From Nocardia sp. CC227C (GTDB taxonomy: Bacteria; Actinomycetota; Actinomycetes; Mycobacteriales; Mycobacteriaceae): DNA of 64,000 nucleotides. Below are positions 50,823 to 59,386 of this stretch, piece after piece. How positions within the stretch are numbered: the first letter of the stretch is position 1; each line of letters starts with the position of its first letter. The DNA lies in assembly GCF_030767025.1 (NCBI RefSeq), contig NZ_JASITE010000001.1:310001-374000 (forward strand), read 5' to 3'. Both the position numbers and the translations under genes were made by a program. Below the pieces are notes generated by a model. The model did not search any database, was not told the DNA's origin, and was given only the letters and a program-made list of their open reading frames with translations.

Positions 50823-51437
50823 CTACGCGGGCCAGCGGGGAGAGCGGCCGAGGAGGGCGACGATGCGGTCGAGGGTGTCCGCACCCGTCCAGGGCAGTCG
50901 GGGTGCGAAGGCGGCGCCGGGGGCGGTGCGGGAGCCGTCGTCGGGAACGAATTCGGCGATCGGCAGTGCGGCGGCGAGCAGGTCGTCGTCGAAGGTCGTG
51001 GTCCGGCCGAGGGCTCGGTCGACATCCCAGGTGTGCACCACGTAGTCGATGAAGTGGAAGGTGAGGGCCTGGCTGCCCGGGAAGCGGAATTCGGTGGTGA
51101 ATTCGGGCAGCGGGAACGCGCGCTCGAGGATGTCGTCGGCGGTGAAGGCGTCCAGGACGTGATCGGCGGCGGCCCGGTAGTCGGCGACCGGGTCCAGGCC
51201 GAGCGGGCGGGGCTGCCAGTGATTCGGGTCGTCGTCGCCGCGGGCTGCGGCGGCGAAACCGCGGTGCTGGGCGATCATGTGGCTGAGCAGGTCGCGCAGG
51301 TTCCAGCCCGCGCAGGGGGTCGGCTTGCTCAGATCCGTCGGGGTGCAGTGCGATACGGCCGCGCTGCTGGCGCGGACGGTGCGGGCGTTCAGCGCGACGA
51401 GATCGGCGGGGGTGACGAGGGCGAAATCGGTAGGCAT
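50823..51437 (-). CDS. TIGR03086 family (mycothiol/metal-binding DinB-like) protein
   Basis: A 204-residue protein of the maleylpyruvate-isomerase/DinB-like superfamily. N-terminal part TPADLVALNARTVRASSAAV, then CAGWNLRDLLSHMIAQHRGF with the metal His, and a C-terminal HFIDYVVHTWDVDRALG with two further His. Members are thought to bind metal and use mycothiol. The start may be ATG 51437 or two codons earlier (51443); the palindrome spanning 51438-51454 favours the shorter. MarR gene lies divergently 51 bases away. Confidence 0.85.
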   Translation of the reverse strand: MPTDFALVTPADLVALNARTVRASSAAVSHCTPTDLSKPTPCAGWNLRDLLSHMIAQHRGFAAAARGDDDPNHWQPRPLGLDPVADYRAAADHVLDAFTADDILERAFPLPEFTTEFRFPGSQALTFHFIDYVVHTWDVDRALGRTTTFDDDLLAAALPIAEFVPDDGSRTAPGAAFAPRLPWTGADTLDRIVALLGRSPRWPA

Positions 51438-51454
51438 ATACATATCGTATGTAT
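51438..51454. promoter_or_regulatory. MarR operator candidate
   Basis: ATACATA-TCG-TATGTAT, perfect 7-base arms with a 3-base centre, in the 51-base gap between the TIGR03086 gene and marR. It abuts the TIGR03086 start, so binding there would block that gene, whose mRNA would be near-leaderless. Confidence 0.75.
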
Positions 51455-51488
51455 CAGCGTACTATGTGTCGAGCGGTATTTTCTATCC

Positions 51489-51929
51489 ATGCCGGAAGTG
51501 AAGCGCCCCGACCTCGCCGCCATGCTGGGGCCCCTCGGCCGCGCCCTCGTACAGGCGGAGCTGCCCATCCTCGAGCGCAACGGCCTCAGCATGTGGGGCT
51601 ACTCCGTCCTGCTCGGCCTCGGCGAGGACCCCGTGTACACCCAGGCCGCCCTGGCCAAACGGATCAACGCCGACAAGACCCGCATCATCGCCGTGCTCGA
51701 CGATCTCCAGCGGCGCGGTCTCATCACCCGCACCCCCGATCCGGCCGACCGCCGCGCCCGGCTGCTGTCCCTGACTCCGGCGGGACGCGACATCCGCGAC
51801 CGCACCCAGCGGGAGATACAGGAGCAGGAGGAGCACTTGCTGTTGTCGCGGCTGACCCCCGCCGACCGCACGGCGTTCCTGCGCGCACTCCGACGCCTCA
51901 GCCAAGCGGTGCGCGAGCAGTCGGACTGA
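51489..51929 (+). CDS. MarR-family regulator
   Basis: A 146-residue winged-helix regulator: SMWGYSVLLGLGED, HTH TQAALAKRINADKTRIIAVLDDLQRRGLI and wing DPADRRARLLSLT. ATG at 51489. Divergent from the TIGR03086 gene across a perfect palindrome, its likely operator. The next small gene overlaps its stop. Confidence 0.9.
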   Translation: MPEVKRPDLAAMLGPLGRALVQAELPILERNGLSMWGYSVLLGLGEDPVYTQAALAKRINADKTRIIAVLDDLQRRGLITRTPDPADRRARLLSLTPAGRDIRDRTQREIQEQEEHLLLSRLTPADRTAFLRALRRLSQAVREQSD

Positions 51930-52162
51930 GCACGGGTGACCGCGGTCACGAGCACTTCCGCGCCCTGCGCATCGAGGGCAGGTCGGCCTTCCTGGTGGAC
52001 GAGCGCAACTTCGGCGGCTACCGCAACTGCCGGATCTGGGTCTCGGTGCCGTCCGGCGGGACCATCCACCTCGAGTACGCGCCGCGGGAGGCGTCGGTGG
52101 ACTGGGATGTGTGCGGTGCCGCCCTCGAGATCACCACGCTCGTCGCGCAGCGGGTGCGGTGA
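51926..52162 (+). CDS. Small protein with apparent CTG start
   Basis: A 78-residue protein with clear coding character (HEHFRALRIEGRSAFLVDER, then NFGGYRNCRIWVSVPSGG and IHLEYAPREA). In its frame there is no ATG, GTG or TTG after the marR reading frame takes over. The nearest initiator-like codon is a CTG at 51926, whose CTGA overlaps the marR stop by four bases, the geometry of translational coupling. Function unknown; the sequence looks globular and Trp/Tyr containing. Alternatively the gene has lost its start. Confidence 0.55.
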   Translation: MSTGDRGHEHFRALRIEGRSAFLVDERNFGGYRNCRIWVSVPSGGTIHLEYAPREASVDWDVCGAALEITTLVAQRVR

Positions 52163-52181
52163 GTGGCACCGCGGGTCTCGG

Positions 52182-53348
52182 TCAGCGGTTGCGGTGGGCG
52201 ACGAGTTGGGCCAGGGCGGTGAGCTCGCCGGTGGCGATATCGGGGGGCAGCGCCGCGAGTGCGGATCGCATGGCGGTGGCCGCACGGTGCAGGGTGCGTT
52301 GCCGCCCGCCCGCCGCTTCGACGAGTTCGGCCGCGCGCGCAGCCTTCTCGGGGGTCATGGGATGTGGGCCGTGGTAGAGCCGCGCCAGTTCGCGGCCGGG
52401 GGCGGTGTCGGAGCTGAGGGCGCACACCACCGGGTACGACTGTTTCCGGTGCAGCAGGTCGCTGTGCGCCGGTTTGCCGGTGATGGCGGGGTCGCCCCAG
52501 ATGTCCATGGCGTCGTCGACCAGTTGGAAGACCAGGCCCAGTTCTCGCCCGAAGGTGTGCATGGCCGACACCGTGCGATGGTCGGCTCCGGCGCAGAGCG
52601 CGCCCAGGGCGCAGGAACAGCCCAGCAGCGCACCGGTTTTGCCCGCCGCCATGGCGAGGTACTCGGAGACGCTCACGCTGGAGCGGGTTTCGAAGGCGCA
52701 GTCCTCGTACTGGCCCTGACAGAGGGCGACGGTGGTGCGCGCCAAGCGGATGACGGCCTCGGCGGTCACCGCCTCGGGTACCCCGTCGGAGAGGACGCCG
52801 AGGGCCAGCGCCTGCAAGGCGTCGCCGAGCAGGGTGGCATTGGTCTCGCCCCAGACTCGCCAGACGGTCGGGCGACCGTGGCGGGTGTCGTCGGCGTCCA
52901 TCACATCGTCGTGCACCAGGGAGAAGTTGTGCAGCAGTTCGACGGCCGCGGCGGCGTGCACGGCCTGGTCGACTCCGCCGCCGCAAGCCGCCGCGGCGGC
53001 GAAGGTGAGAGCGGGGCGAAATGCCTTGCCCTGCACGCCGGGAGCGGGCGCACCGGTGGTGTCGCACCAGCCGAAGTGGTAGCCCGCCATGCGATCCAGC
53101 GGATCGGGCAGCGATGCCACGGCGGCGCGCAGCACCGGTTCGATGGCGTGGCGGGCGTCGGCCAGCTGTCTGCGGGCCGCTCGCTCGCCGCTAGCCGGTT
53201 CGCGCACACTGGGCCCGTGTGGCGAGATCTCGGCGGGGAGTAGGTGATCTGTGTCGGGCGCGGCGACCGCCGCGCGGGCGGGGACCGCTCTGCGGGTGCC
53301 CTGCAGGCGTTGTCCCACCAGGTGTTTGATCGAATTCGAGGCTCGCAT
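52182..53348 (-). CDS. Polyprenyl diphosphate synthase (GGPP-synthase-like)
   Basis: A class I prenyltransferase of about 388 residues. First aspartate-rich motif LVHDDVMDADDTRHGRPT and second FQLVDDAMDIWGD are both intact, with KAFRPALTFAAAA and GKTGALLG regions. Probable product C20 (GGPP), given the terpene synthase just upstream on the same strand. The start is uncertain: ATG 53348, GTG 53360 or GTG 53372; GAGGAGG precedes the last by only two bases. Confidence 0.88.
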   Translation of the reverse strand: MRASNSIKHLVGQRLQGTRRAVPARAAVAAPDTDHLLPAEISPHGPSVREPASGERAARRQLADARHAIEPVLRAAVASLPDPLDRMAGYHFGWCDTTGAPAPGVQGKAFRPALTFAAAAACGGGVDQAVHAAAAVELLHNFSLVHDDVMDADDTRHGRPTVWRVWGETNATLLGDALQALALGVLSDGVPEAVTAEAVIRLARTTVALCQGQYEDCAFETRSSVSVSEYLAMAAGKTGALLGCSCALGALCAGADHRTVSAMHTFGRELGLVFQLVDDAMDIWGDPAITGKPAHSDLLHRKQSYPVVCALSSDTAPGRELARLYHGPHPMTPEKAARAAELVEAAGGRQRTLHRAATAMRSALAALPPDIATGELTALAQLVAHRNR

Positions 53349-53500
53349 AATCAGTCCCACTCGCTCGGACACGGCCTCCTCGGGCGCATTCGGCTGCACT
53401 CGGCGGCCATGCGTAGAAGAAGCCCATCGTCCCATCGGAGCCTGGTGGCGCGGTACGTCACCAGGTTTCAGTTCGGCAACTCCCACCCGGATGCCGCGGC

Positions 53501-54481
53501 TCAGCCGAGCGGCGATCCGTGTTCGAGAGCCTCTGCCGGAGCGCTGGTGTAGCGCGCCGCCTGGTAGTGATAGTCCAGATTGGCTCGGACGTACACCGTG
53601 TAGTTCTGCGCGGTGGCAAGCGTGTCGGCGCGATCTCGTCCGGTGATGCCCGCCGCGTCGAGTTCGGCCGGTAGCCGGTCGATGGCGGTGCTCATGCGGT
53701 CGATGAGCTGGGTGAGCATGCTGTTCACCAGCGTGAGCGCCTGAGATCGCGTATGCCCGTAGTGATGTTCGGCCAACAGCACCGAGTTGTAGAGATAGCT
53801 CGACGCTTCGTCGGAGTCGACCGACAGCACATCGTTGAGCAGTCCCATATGTTCGACCGCGGCTTCGCGCAGCAGCCGCACGGCCGGCAGTTGTCGGGCG
53901 GCCGCGCACAGGTCGACCCCCTCGGCGATCTCGCTGATGTCCAGGAAGACGAACAGCGCCACCGAATCTCGGCGATGCGCCCGATAGGTGTCCATGTCGG
54001 GCAGGTGGCCGGTGCGGCGGCCGATGCTCTCGGTGTAGTAGGTCCACAGCCAGGCGCGGATCTCCGCGCGCACCGCCTCCCGCCAGGCGGTGGAGCGTCC
54101 CGCGCACAGCCGCCGCCACAGATCCGCGAACGCGACGGCCAGCACGCCCGAGGGCGGTTCGGCACCGTCGTAGACCGCGTTCAGGGCGGTGATGGTGTGC
54201 AATGTTCGCCCGGGATCCGGGATTTCGATATCGAACTGGTCGTCCACGATGAAGGCCCAGGCGGTGTACTGGCTGAGCAGCGCCAGGTCTTCCGTTCCGG
54301 CCTTCGGGCACCAGAGTGCGTACATTCGGGCGGGGCGGGTGCGTTCCATCCGCCGCCGCGTCGGCTCGGTCGGCACCAGGTCGTAGTGCTCGAGCCACTG
54401 CCACATCGTCTTCTCCGCCTCGGCCTCGGCGGGGTTGTGTCCCGCCGACGCGAAAGGCATGAAGAATTCGGGTTCATTCAT
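53501..54481 (-). CDS. Class I terpene synthase
   Basis: A 326-residue class I terpene cyclase. The metal-binding DDxxD reads FIVDDQFD near residue 80. The second metal motif is NDVLSVDSD near 217, where the final position is Asp instead of the usual Glu (NSE becomes N-S-D). The C-terminal RY pair is present (AARYTS). The upstream prenyl-diphosphate synthase gene suggests a diterpene product from GGPP. An ATG start, no strong ribosome binding site. Length is within the usual 310-350 range. Confidence 0.87.
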   Translation of the reverse strand: MNEPEFFMPFASAGHNPAEAEAEKTMWQWLEHYDLVPTEPTRRRMERTRPARMYALWCPKAGTEDLALLSQYTAWAFIVDDQFDIEIPDPGRTLHTITALNAVYDGAEPPSGVLAVAFADLWRRLCAGRSTAWREAVRAEIRAWLWTYYTESIGRRTGHLPDMDTYRAHRRDSVALFVFLDISEIAEGVDLCAAARQLPAVRLLREAAVEHMGLLNDVLSVDSDEASSYLYNSVLLAEHHYGHTRSQALTLVNSMLTQLIDRMSTAIDRLPAELDAAGITGRDRADTLATAQNYTVYVRANLDYHYQAARYTSAPAEALEHGSPLG

Positions 54482-54829
54482 CGAAACTGCCTATCCCCGA
54501 ACCGTTTTTACCGTGAATTCGACAATACAGACGATTCGGGCACGGCGCGGCCACCGTCGGGTGACGGTCGGGCCGCGAGACGACCCTTCTCGTGTGGAAA
54601 TCGTATCGAAATCGTTGCGAGCGTGACGAATCACCCAGAAAGGGCGGTGCCGCCGGTGCGCTGTCGCGCCCGCGAGCGACATACCGGCGAACCGGGCGGA
54701 AAGACCACCGCTGCCACCGGCTCATTCGCCGAATCCGCAGCGAACGCCACCGTATCGGCGCATCCTCGAGGAGTCAGCTACCGTGCAGCAATGAAGCGGC
54801 GCGGATCGAGTGCGCACGAGGAGCGTCCG
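54482..54829. other. Divergent promoter region (terpene synthase / amidohydrolase)
   Basis: About 350 bases holding the promoters for the leftward terpene genes and the rightward amidohydrolase. I see no extended palindrome and no coding sequence with a plausible start, apart from a small in-frame extension of the amidohydrolase to an ATG at 54791. Confidence 0.45.
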
Positions 54830-56374
54830 ATGGACACGGCCGATCTCATCTTCACCGGTGCTTCGATCATCACCGTCGACCCGGAGACCGAGGGTGCGAC
54901 CGCCGTCGCGGTCTGCGCCGGGCGCATACTCGCCGTCGGCGGCCGTGAGGTGCTGTCGCTGCGCGGCCCCGGCACCGATGTGATCGAACTCGACGACCGC
55001 TGCCTGCTGCCGGGATTCGTTGAGCCGCACACCCATCCGACGCGGGACCAGATCCTGTTCAGCGAATCGGTCATCGATATCCGGCCGACGGCCTGCGCCA
55101 CGGCCGCGCAGGTGCGCGCCGCCGTCGACGAGGCGGTGCGCGACGCGCGGCCCGGACGGGCACTGCTGTTCCACGGACTCGATCCCGAACTCCAGCCGGG
55201 CTTTCCGGAACCCACCCGGGAATGGCTCGACGAACTCGCACCGGACCGGCCGATCGTCATCCGGCAGAACGCGGGCCGGATCGCCTGGGCGAACAGCGCG
55301 GCCCTGCGGCTGGCGGAACTGAGCGAGGACACCGCCGATCCGTTCGGCGGCCATTTCGAACGTGACCGGTACGGCATGCTCACCGGCAAGGCGTACGAGG
55401 AGCCCGCCATCGCGGCGGTGACCGATCGCATCGTCGCCGACCGTCCGGATCCGGCCACCGGACTGCTGGCGCGCGAGCACGAACACTTCGCCGCCCGTGG
55501 CGTGACGCTGTGCGGCGATATGGGTTTCACCGACGAGATCCGCGTTCCCACCGCCCGGCTGTACCAGCGCGGCCTTGCCAAGGTGCGCACGCGCGCCTAC
55601 GAAACCGCCTCACCCGGCATGGAGACCATCTGCCCGCGCGACAACGGCGACGACATGTTCCGCCAGATCGGCATCAAACTGCTGCGGGCACCCGACACCG
55701 CGCGGCACACCGCCGACCGACTACGCGAGCTGGTGCGCGCCTACCACCCGCACGGCTGGCAGCTGGCCTGCCGTGCCCAGGACGGCGACGAGGCGACCCT
55801 GGTGCTCGACGCGTACGAACAGGCGCTGCGGGAGTATCCGCGACCGGATCACCGGCTGCGACTCGAACACTGCGGGGCCATGACGCCCGAGCAGTTCCGG
55901 CGCGCCAACCAGCTCGGCGTCACCTGTTCGCTGTTCATGGACCACCTCTACTACTGGGGCGACGCCGCGACCGGAGACGGCGCGGACTCCGTTGCGCGGG
56001 GGACCGAATCGCATTGGGTGCGCGCCAGATCCGCACTCGAGGCGGATGTGCGGATCTCCTTCCACAACGACTGCCCGGTCACTCCCGAAGCGCCGCTGCA
56101 CAATATGGCCTGCGCGATCACCCGGGCCTCCCGCCGGGGCCGTGTGCTCGGTCCGGACGAGGGCGTCAATCTGGAGCAGGCCATTCGCGCCCAGACCCTC
56201 GACGCCGCGTACCAGCTGTTCGCCGACGACGTCACCGGCTCGATCACGCCCGGCAAGTACGCCGATCTCGTTGTGCTGGACGTGGATCCGTACACCGTGA
56301 CACCGGACGAACTGCCCGATATCGGTGTGCGGACGACCTATCTGGCGGGCGTGGCCACCCACCGGCGGTACTAG
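54830..56374 (+). CDS. YtcJ-like amidohydrolase (amidohydrolase 3 family)
   Basis: A metal-dependent hydrolase of 514 residues. It opens with a small beta domain (LIFTGASIITVDPETEGATA) and the metal motif GFVEPHTHPTRDQ (His-x-His). Further ligands are in RLEHCGAM and the C-terminal FHNDCPVTP; the tail GSITPGKYADLVVLDVDP is the usual amidohydrolase ending. ATG at 54830 has GAGGAG ahead. It ends on top of the pimC stop (CTAG). Substrate unknown; whether it belongs with the divergent terpene genes is open. Confidence 0.88.
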   Translation: MDTADLIFTGASIITVDPETEGATAVAVCAGRILAVGGREVLSLRGPGTDVIELDDRCLLPGFVEPHTHPTRDQILFSESVIDIRPTACATAAQVRAAVDEAVRDARPGRALLFHGLDPELQPGFPEPTREWLDELAPDRPIVIRQNAGRIAWANSAALRLAELSEDTADPFGGHFERDRYGMLTGKAYEEPAIAAVTDRIVADRPDPATGLLAREHEHFAARGVTLCGDMGFTDEIRVPTARLYQRGLAKVRTRAYETASPGMETICPRDNGDDMFRQIGIKLLRAPDTARHTADRLRELVRAYHPHGWQLACRAQDGDEATLVLDAYEQALREYPRPDHRLRLEHCGAMTPEQFRRANQLGVTCSLFMDHLYYWGDAATGDGADSVARGTESHWVRARSALEADVRISFHNDCPVTPEAPLHNMACAITRASRRGRVLGPDEGVNLEQAIRAQTLDAAYQLFADDVTGSITPGKYADLVVLDVDPYTVTPDELPDIGVRTTYLAGVATHRRY

Positions 56375-57504
56375 CGCACTCCGCTCAGCAGCTCCAGCAT
56401 GCCGGAAACCGCCGCGGGCCAGGTGAACTGCTCAGCCCGGGTGCGGGCGGCACAGCGGCGCAGGGCCGGTGGCCGGGCCAGCACATCGGTGACGGCCCGC
56501 GCGAAGGCATCCGGGTGGTCGGCGGCGACCGCACCGCAGTCGGCGGTCACGATATCCGCCAGCGCCGAGGACCGGCTCGCCACCACCGGCGTGCCCGCGG
56601 CGAGGGCCTCCAGCGCCGCCAGTCCGAAGGTCTCGTGCGGGCCTGGAGCCAGTGAGACGTCGGCGGTGGCCAGCAGGGTCGCCAAAGCCCTACGGTCGTC
56701 GATGAATCCGGCGAAGTGCACCGCGGGACGGCCGTCCGCCAGCGCGGGAATGCCGCGGGCGCGCCGCTGTAGCGCATCGCGGCGCGGGCCGTCCCCGGCC
56801 ACGATCAGCCGGGCGTCCACGCCCTCGCGGCGCAGCGCGCCCACCGCCTCGATACTGCGGTCCACCCGCTTCTCCACCGACAGCCGCCCGCAGTGCACCA
56901 GCAGCGGCAGATGGTCGGCGGCCAGATCGGTGCGCAGCCGCCGGTCGTGTCGCCGGGGGCTGAACAGATCGAGATCCACCCCGAGCGGCACCATCTCGAC
57001 GTTGGGCGCGTCGATGCGCTCGAATTCCGCGCGGGCGAACGCGGTCGTGCAGACCACCATGTCGTAATCGCGCGCGGTGTTCCGATTGGCGATGTCGGCG
57101 GCGCGCCGGGCCGCCGGGCCGGGCAGCACCTGTCCCAGCAACCGGTCCAGCCGTTCGTGCGAGATCATGACCGAGGCCACGTCGCGGGCGCGGGCCCAGC
57201 GCCCGAAGCCGCGCAGGGTCAGGCGATCGGAGACCTCCAGCGCGTCGGGCCGCAAACCAGCCAGCACATCGGCGACGCGACGCGGATCGGCGGCCCGATA
57301 GCCGCCGGTGAACGGAATCCGCGCGGCGGGCACGGTGATCCGCAGCGTCCCCGACGGCAGCACCTCCTCGGTGCGCCGCGGCCCCGGCACGATGAGAACG
57401 ACCTCGTGCCCCACCGCCGCGTAGCCGTCCCCCAGGTGGTGCAGCGCGGTCCGCAGGCCACCGGAGCGCGGACCGTAGAAGTTCGCCAGCTGCACAATGC
57501 GCAC
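56371..57504 (-). CDS. pimC: PimC-like GDP-mannose-dependent mannosyltransferase
   Basis: A GT4 (family 1-like) glycosyltransferase of about 377 residues. The whole protein follows the pattern of the protein called PimC in M. tuberculosis CDC1551: IVQLANFYGPRSGGLRTALHHLG, IPFTGGYRA, PDALEVSDRLTLRG, LLVHCGRLSVEKR and GPHETFGLAALE. PimC adds mannose to phosphatidylinositol dimannoside at the inner membrane. The start is the GTG of VRIVQLAN; upstream open codons (longer frames) are not conserved. Strain-variable in mycobacteria as far as I recall. Confidence 0.72.
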   Translation of the reverse strand: MRIVQLANFYGPRSGGLRTALHHLGDGYAAVGHEVVLIVPGPRRTEEVLPSGTLRITVPAARIPFTGGYRAADPRRVADVLAGLRPDALEVSDRLTLRGFGRWARARDVASVMISHERLDRLLGQVLPGPAARRAADIANRNTARDYDMVVCTTAFARAEFERIDAPNVEMVPLGVDLDLFSPRRHDRRLRTDLAADHLPLLVHCGRLSVEKRVDRSIEAVGALRREGVDARLIVAGDGPRRDALQRRARGIPALADGRPAVHFAGFIDDRRALATLLATADVSLAPGPHETFGLAALEALAAGTPVVASRSSALADIVTADCGAVAADHPDAFARAVTDVLARPPALRRCAARTRAEQFTWPAAVSGMLELLSGVR

Positions 57505-57920
57505 GCCGCCGATCGTGCAGGGTTCGGCCTTCCCGACGGCGCCCCCGCGCCCAACGGGACGTGAACAGCGGCGGAACAGCATCCGACCCCCGAGCGGCGG
57601 TCGCATCCGGGCGGTGATGCGGGTCGACGTGCGGCGACAGCGAGGTGAGGCGCGTCGTTTCCGCCCGTGTCGACGTCCGGGTGCGGGCGGACACCGCGCT
57701 GGAACACCGGATCGCCGTCGCCCGCCAGGACGACCACGGCGGTGACAGCGCCGTCGACGGGCCGGAGTGTCCGACCGGCCGGGAAGTGTTCGACCGGCCG
57801 GAACGGTGCGGTGGCGATCACCTGGGGATGAGAGATGCTCACGTTCTGTTTCCGCGGTAGCGACGACCCTGGTCGGTGTGCGGCCCGATCCGCGCGGTCC
57901 GGCGTCGCGAATATCGTTGT
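57505..57920. other. Divergent gap between pimC and DUF4239 gene
   Basis: About 415 bases without a confident gene. Overlapping open frames occur on both strands with fairly good third-position GC (for instance a + frame 57645-57860 and a minus frame from about 57840 into pimC), but none has a ribosome binding site or known motif, so I leave them unassigned. Promoters of both flanking genes must lie here. Confidence 0.4.
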
Positions 57921-58694
57921 ATGGCCCTGGATTCGATCGTGTCGATGGTCGTGCCGGTCCTGTTCGCGGGCGTGGCGGTGGCCGTATTCCTGGTCGGCGA
58001 CCGGCTGCGGCCCGAGTCGTGGCGGCACGAGGACGAGGAGTCCGGGCATTCGTTCGTCCTGGACCTGGTGAACATGTTCTTCGCGGCGGTGGTGGCGTTC
58101 GTGGTGGTGATCGCCTGGCAGGAGTACGACAATGCGCACGCGCACACCGTCGACGAGGCCAAGGCGCTCATCGAAGTCCACACGGCGGCCGCCGATCTGC
58201 CCGAAGCCGAGGGCTCCCGGGTACGGGAACTGGTGCGCGACTACACCGCCGAGGTGATGTCGGGGGAGTGGGCGGTCATGGCCGATGAGGGGCGGCTCAG
58301 CGCCGCCGCGCAGGAGCGGCTCGACAAGGTGGGAGCGGCCGTGGAGGCGGTGCGATCGACCGATCCGGTGGTGGTCGCGGCGCGCACCGACGCGCTCGAC
58401 GCGCTCGACACCGTGTTCGAGGCCCGGTTCGAACGCGCCCTCGCCGCCGAATACCACCTGCCCCGATTCCTCTTTCTCGCACTGTGGTTGGCCACCGCCA
58501 TGCTGTTGTGCGGGACCGTGCTCTCCGGTGTCGTGGTCACCCGGCGCAGCGTGATCATGACCGCGCTCTTCGGGCTGGTCGTCGGAGGTGTGATCATCGC
58601 GGTCTACCAGCTGGACCAGCCGTTCTCGGGCGCGAACGTGGTGCCCATGGATGCCTTCGAACTGGCGTTCACACGCTTCGAACCGGGCGAATAG
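57921..58694 (+). CDS. DUF4239 (bestrophin-like) membrane protein
   Basis: A 257-residue membrane protein with two N-terminal helices, a long extracytoplasmic or cytoplasmic helical loop (ALIEVHTAAADLPEAEGS to AEVMSGEWAVMADEG) and two C-terminal helices (LFLALWLATAMLLCGTV, SVIMTALFGLVVGGVIIAV). The spacing and the Y-x-x-x-V-x-x-x-EW signature fit DUF4239. Function unknown; possibly channel-like. ATG start. Confidence 0.8.
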   Translation: MALDSIVSMVVPVLFAGVAVAVFLVGDRLRPESWRHEDEESGHSFVLDLVNMFFAAVVAFVVVIAWQEYDNAHAHTVDEAKALIEVHTAAADLPEAEGSRVRELVRDYTAEVMSGEWAVMADEGRLSAAAQERLDKVGAAVEAVRSTDPVVVAARTDALDALDTVFEARFERALAAEYHLPRFLFLALWLATAMLLCGTVLSGVVVTRRSVIMTALFGLVVGGVIIAVYQLDQPFSGANVVPMDAFELAFTRFEPGE

Positions 58695-58725
58695 CGCATT
58701 GAGACCGGCCGCAATGAGACCGGAT

Positions 58726-59190
58726 ATGACAGCCGACACCACGGGTGGCCGAACACGAACCGCGGCACGGCGTTTCGGCCTGGCGCTGCCGATCGCCGCA
58801 GCCCTGCTCGCCCTGCACCCGACCCCGCTACCGGCCGATCCCGGCCTGAGCGAGCTGCCCGCACTCGGCGAGCTGATCACCGGCAGCGCCTCGGGCAGCG
58901 GCATCATGCCCGGCGCGCCGGAAACCACCGGCGGTCCAGCGCCTTCGACCGACCCCGAAACCCTCGGCAGCGCCGAACCGCTGGGTAGTGCCGGGTTGGC
59001 AGCGGGTGGGGATTCCGAATCCCCGGGCGGCATGGTGGATCGTGGTGGGGGAGGCGGGGGAGCTGTTGGGGTTCGAGTCCGGGAGTGTGGCCACCGCGTG
59101 TGCGGGCAGTGCCGTGCTCGGGAGCGCCGCGCTCATGGCCGGGGTCGGGTCGAGCGGGTCCGGGTCGCTGGTGCCCGGACCGACGCACGC
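58726..59190 (+). pseudogene. Frameshifted secreted Gly/Ser-rich protein
   Basis: From ATG 58726 the first frame gives a signal peptide (RRFGLALPIAAALLALHPTP) and a Ser/Gly/Pro-rich mature part up to about 58990, after which codon usage collapses. A second frame (+1) then shows good codon use and a hydrophobic tail (SVATACAGSAVLGSAALMAGV) to about 59190. A frameshift near 58985-59030, a G-rich stretch prone to slippage, explains this. The tail beyond 59190 is ambiguous in all frames. Probably a surface protein gene in decay. Confidence 0.42.
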
Positions 59191-59386
59191 GGCGGCGATC
59201 TGCCGCCGAACCCCGCGTCGGGCTGTACCGTGGTGGCGACCTCGTCGACGACCACGAGGCCGCCGTCGGCCGCGAGTCGAACCGCCCGGATCCGCGGATC
59301 AGCCACCGCGATCGGGTCCGCCGCCGGTACCCGGCCGACAACCGAGAATCACTGAAGCCGAACCCCATTCATTACGGGAGCCTGAT

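Noticed and set aside
57645..57860. 71-codon + strand frame and an opposing minus frame in the pimC/DUF4239 gap
   Set aside because: Both strands look equally coding by third-position GC, neither has a start signal or known motif.
59191..59386. Coding-like frames on both strands after the broken secreted protein
   Set aside because: Cannot be joined to a start or to any family; kept as ambiguous DNA.
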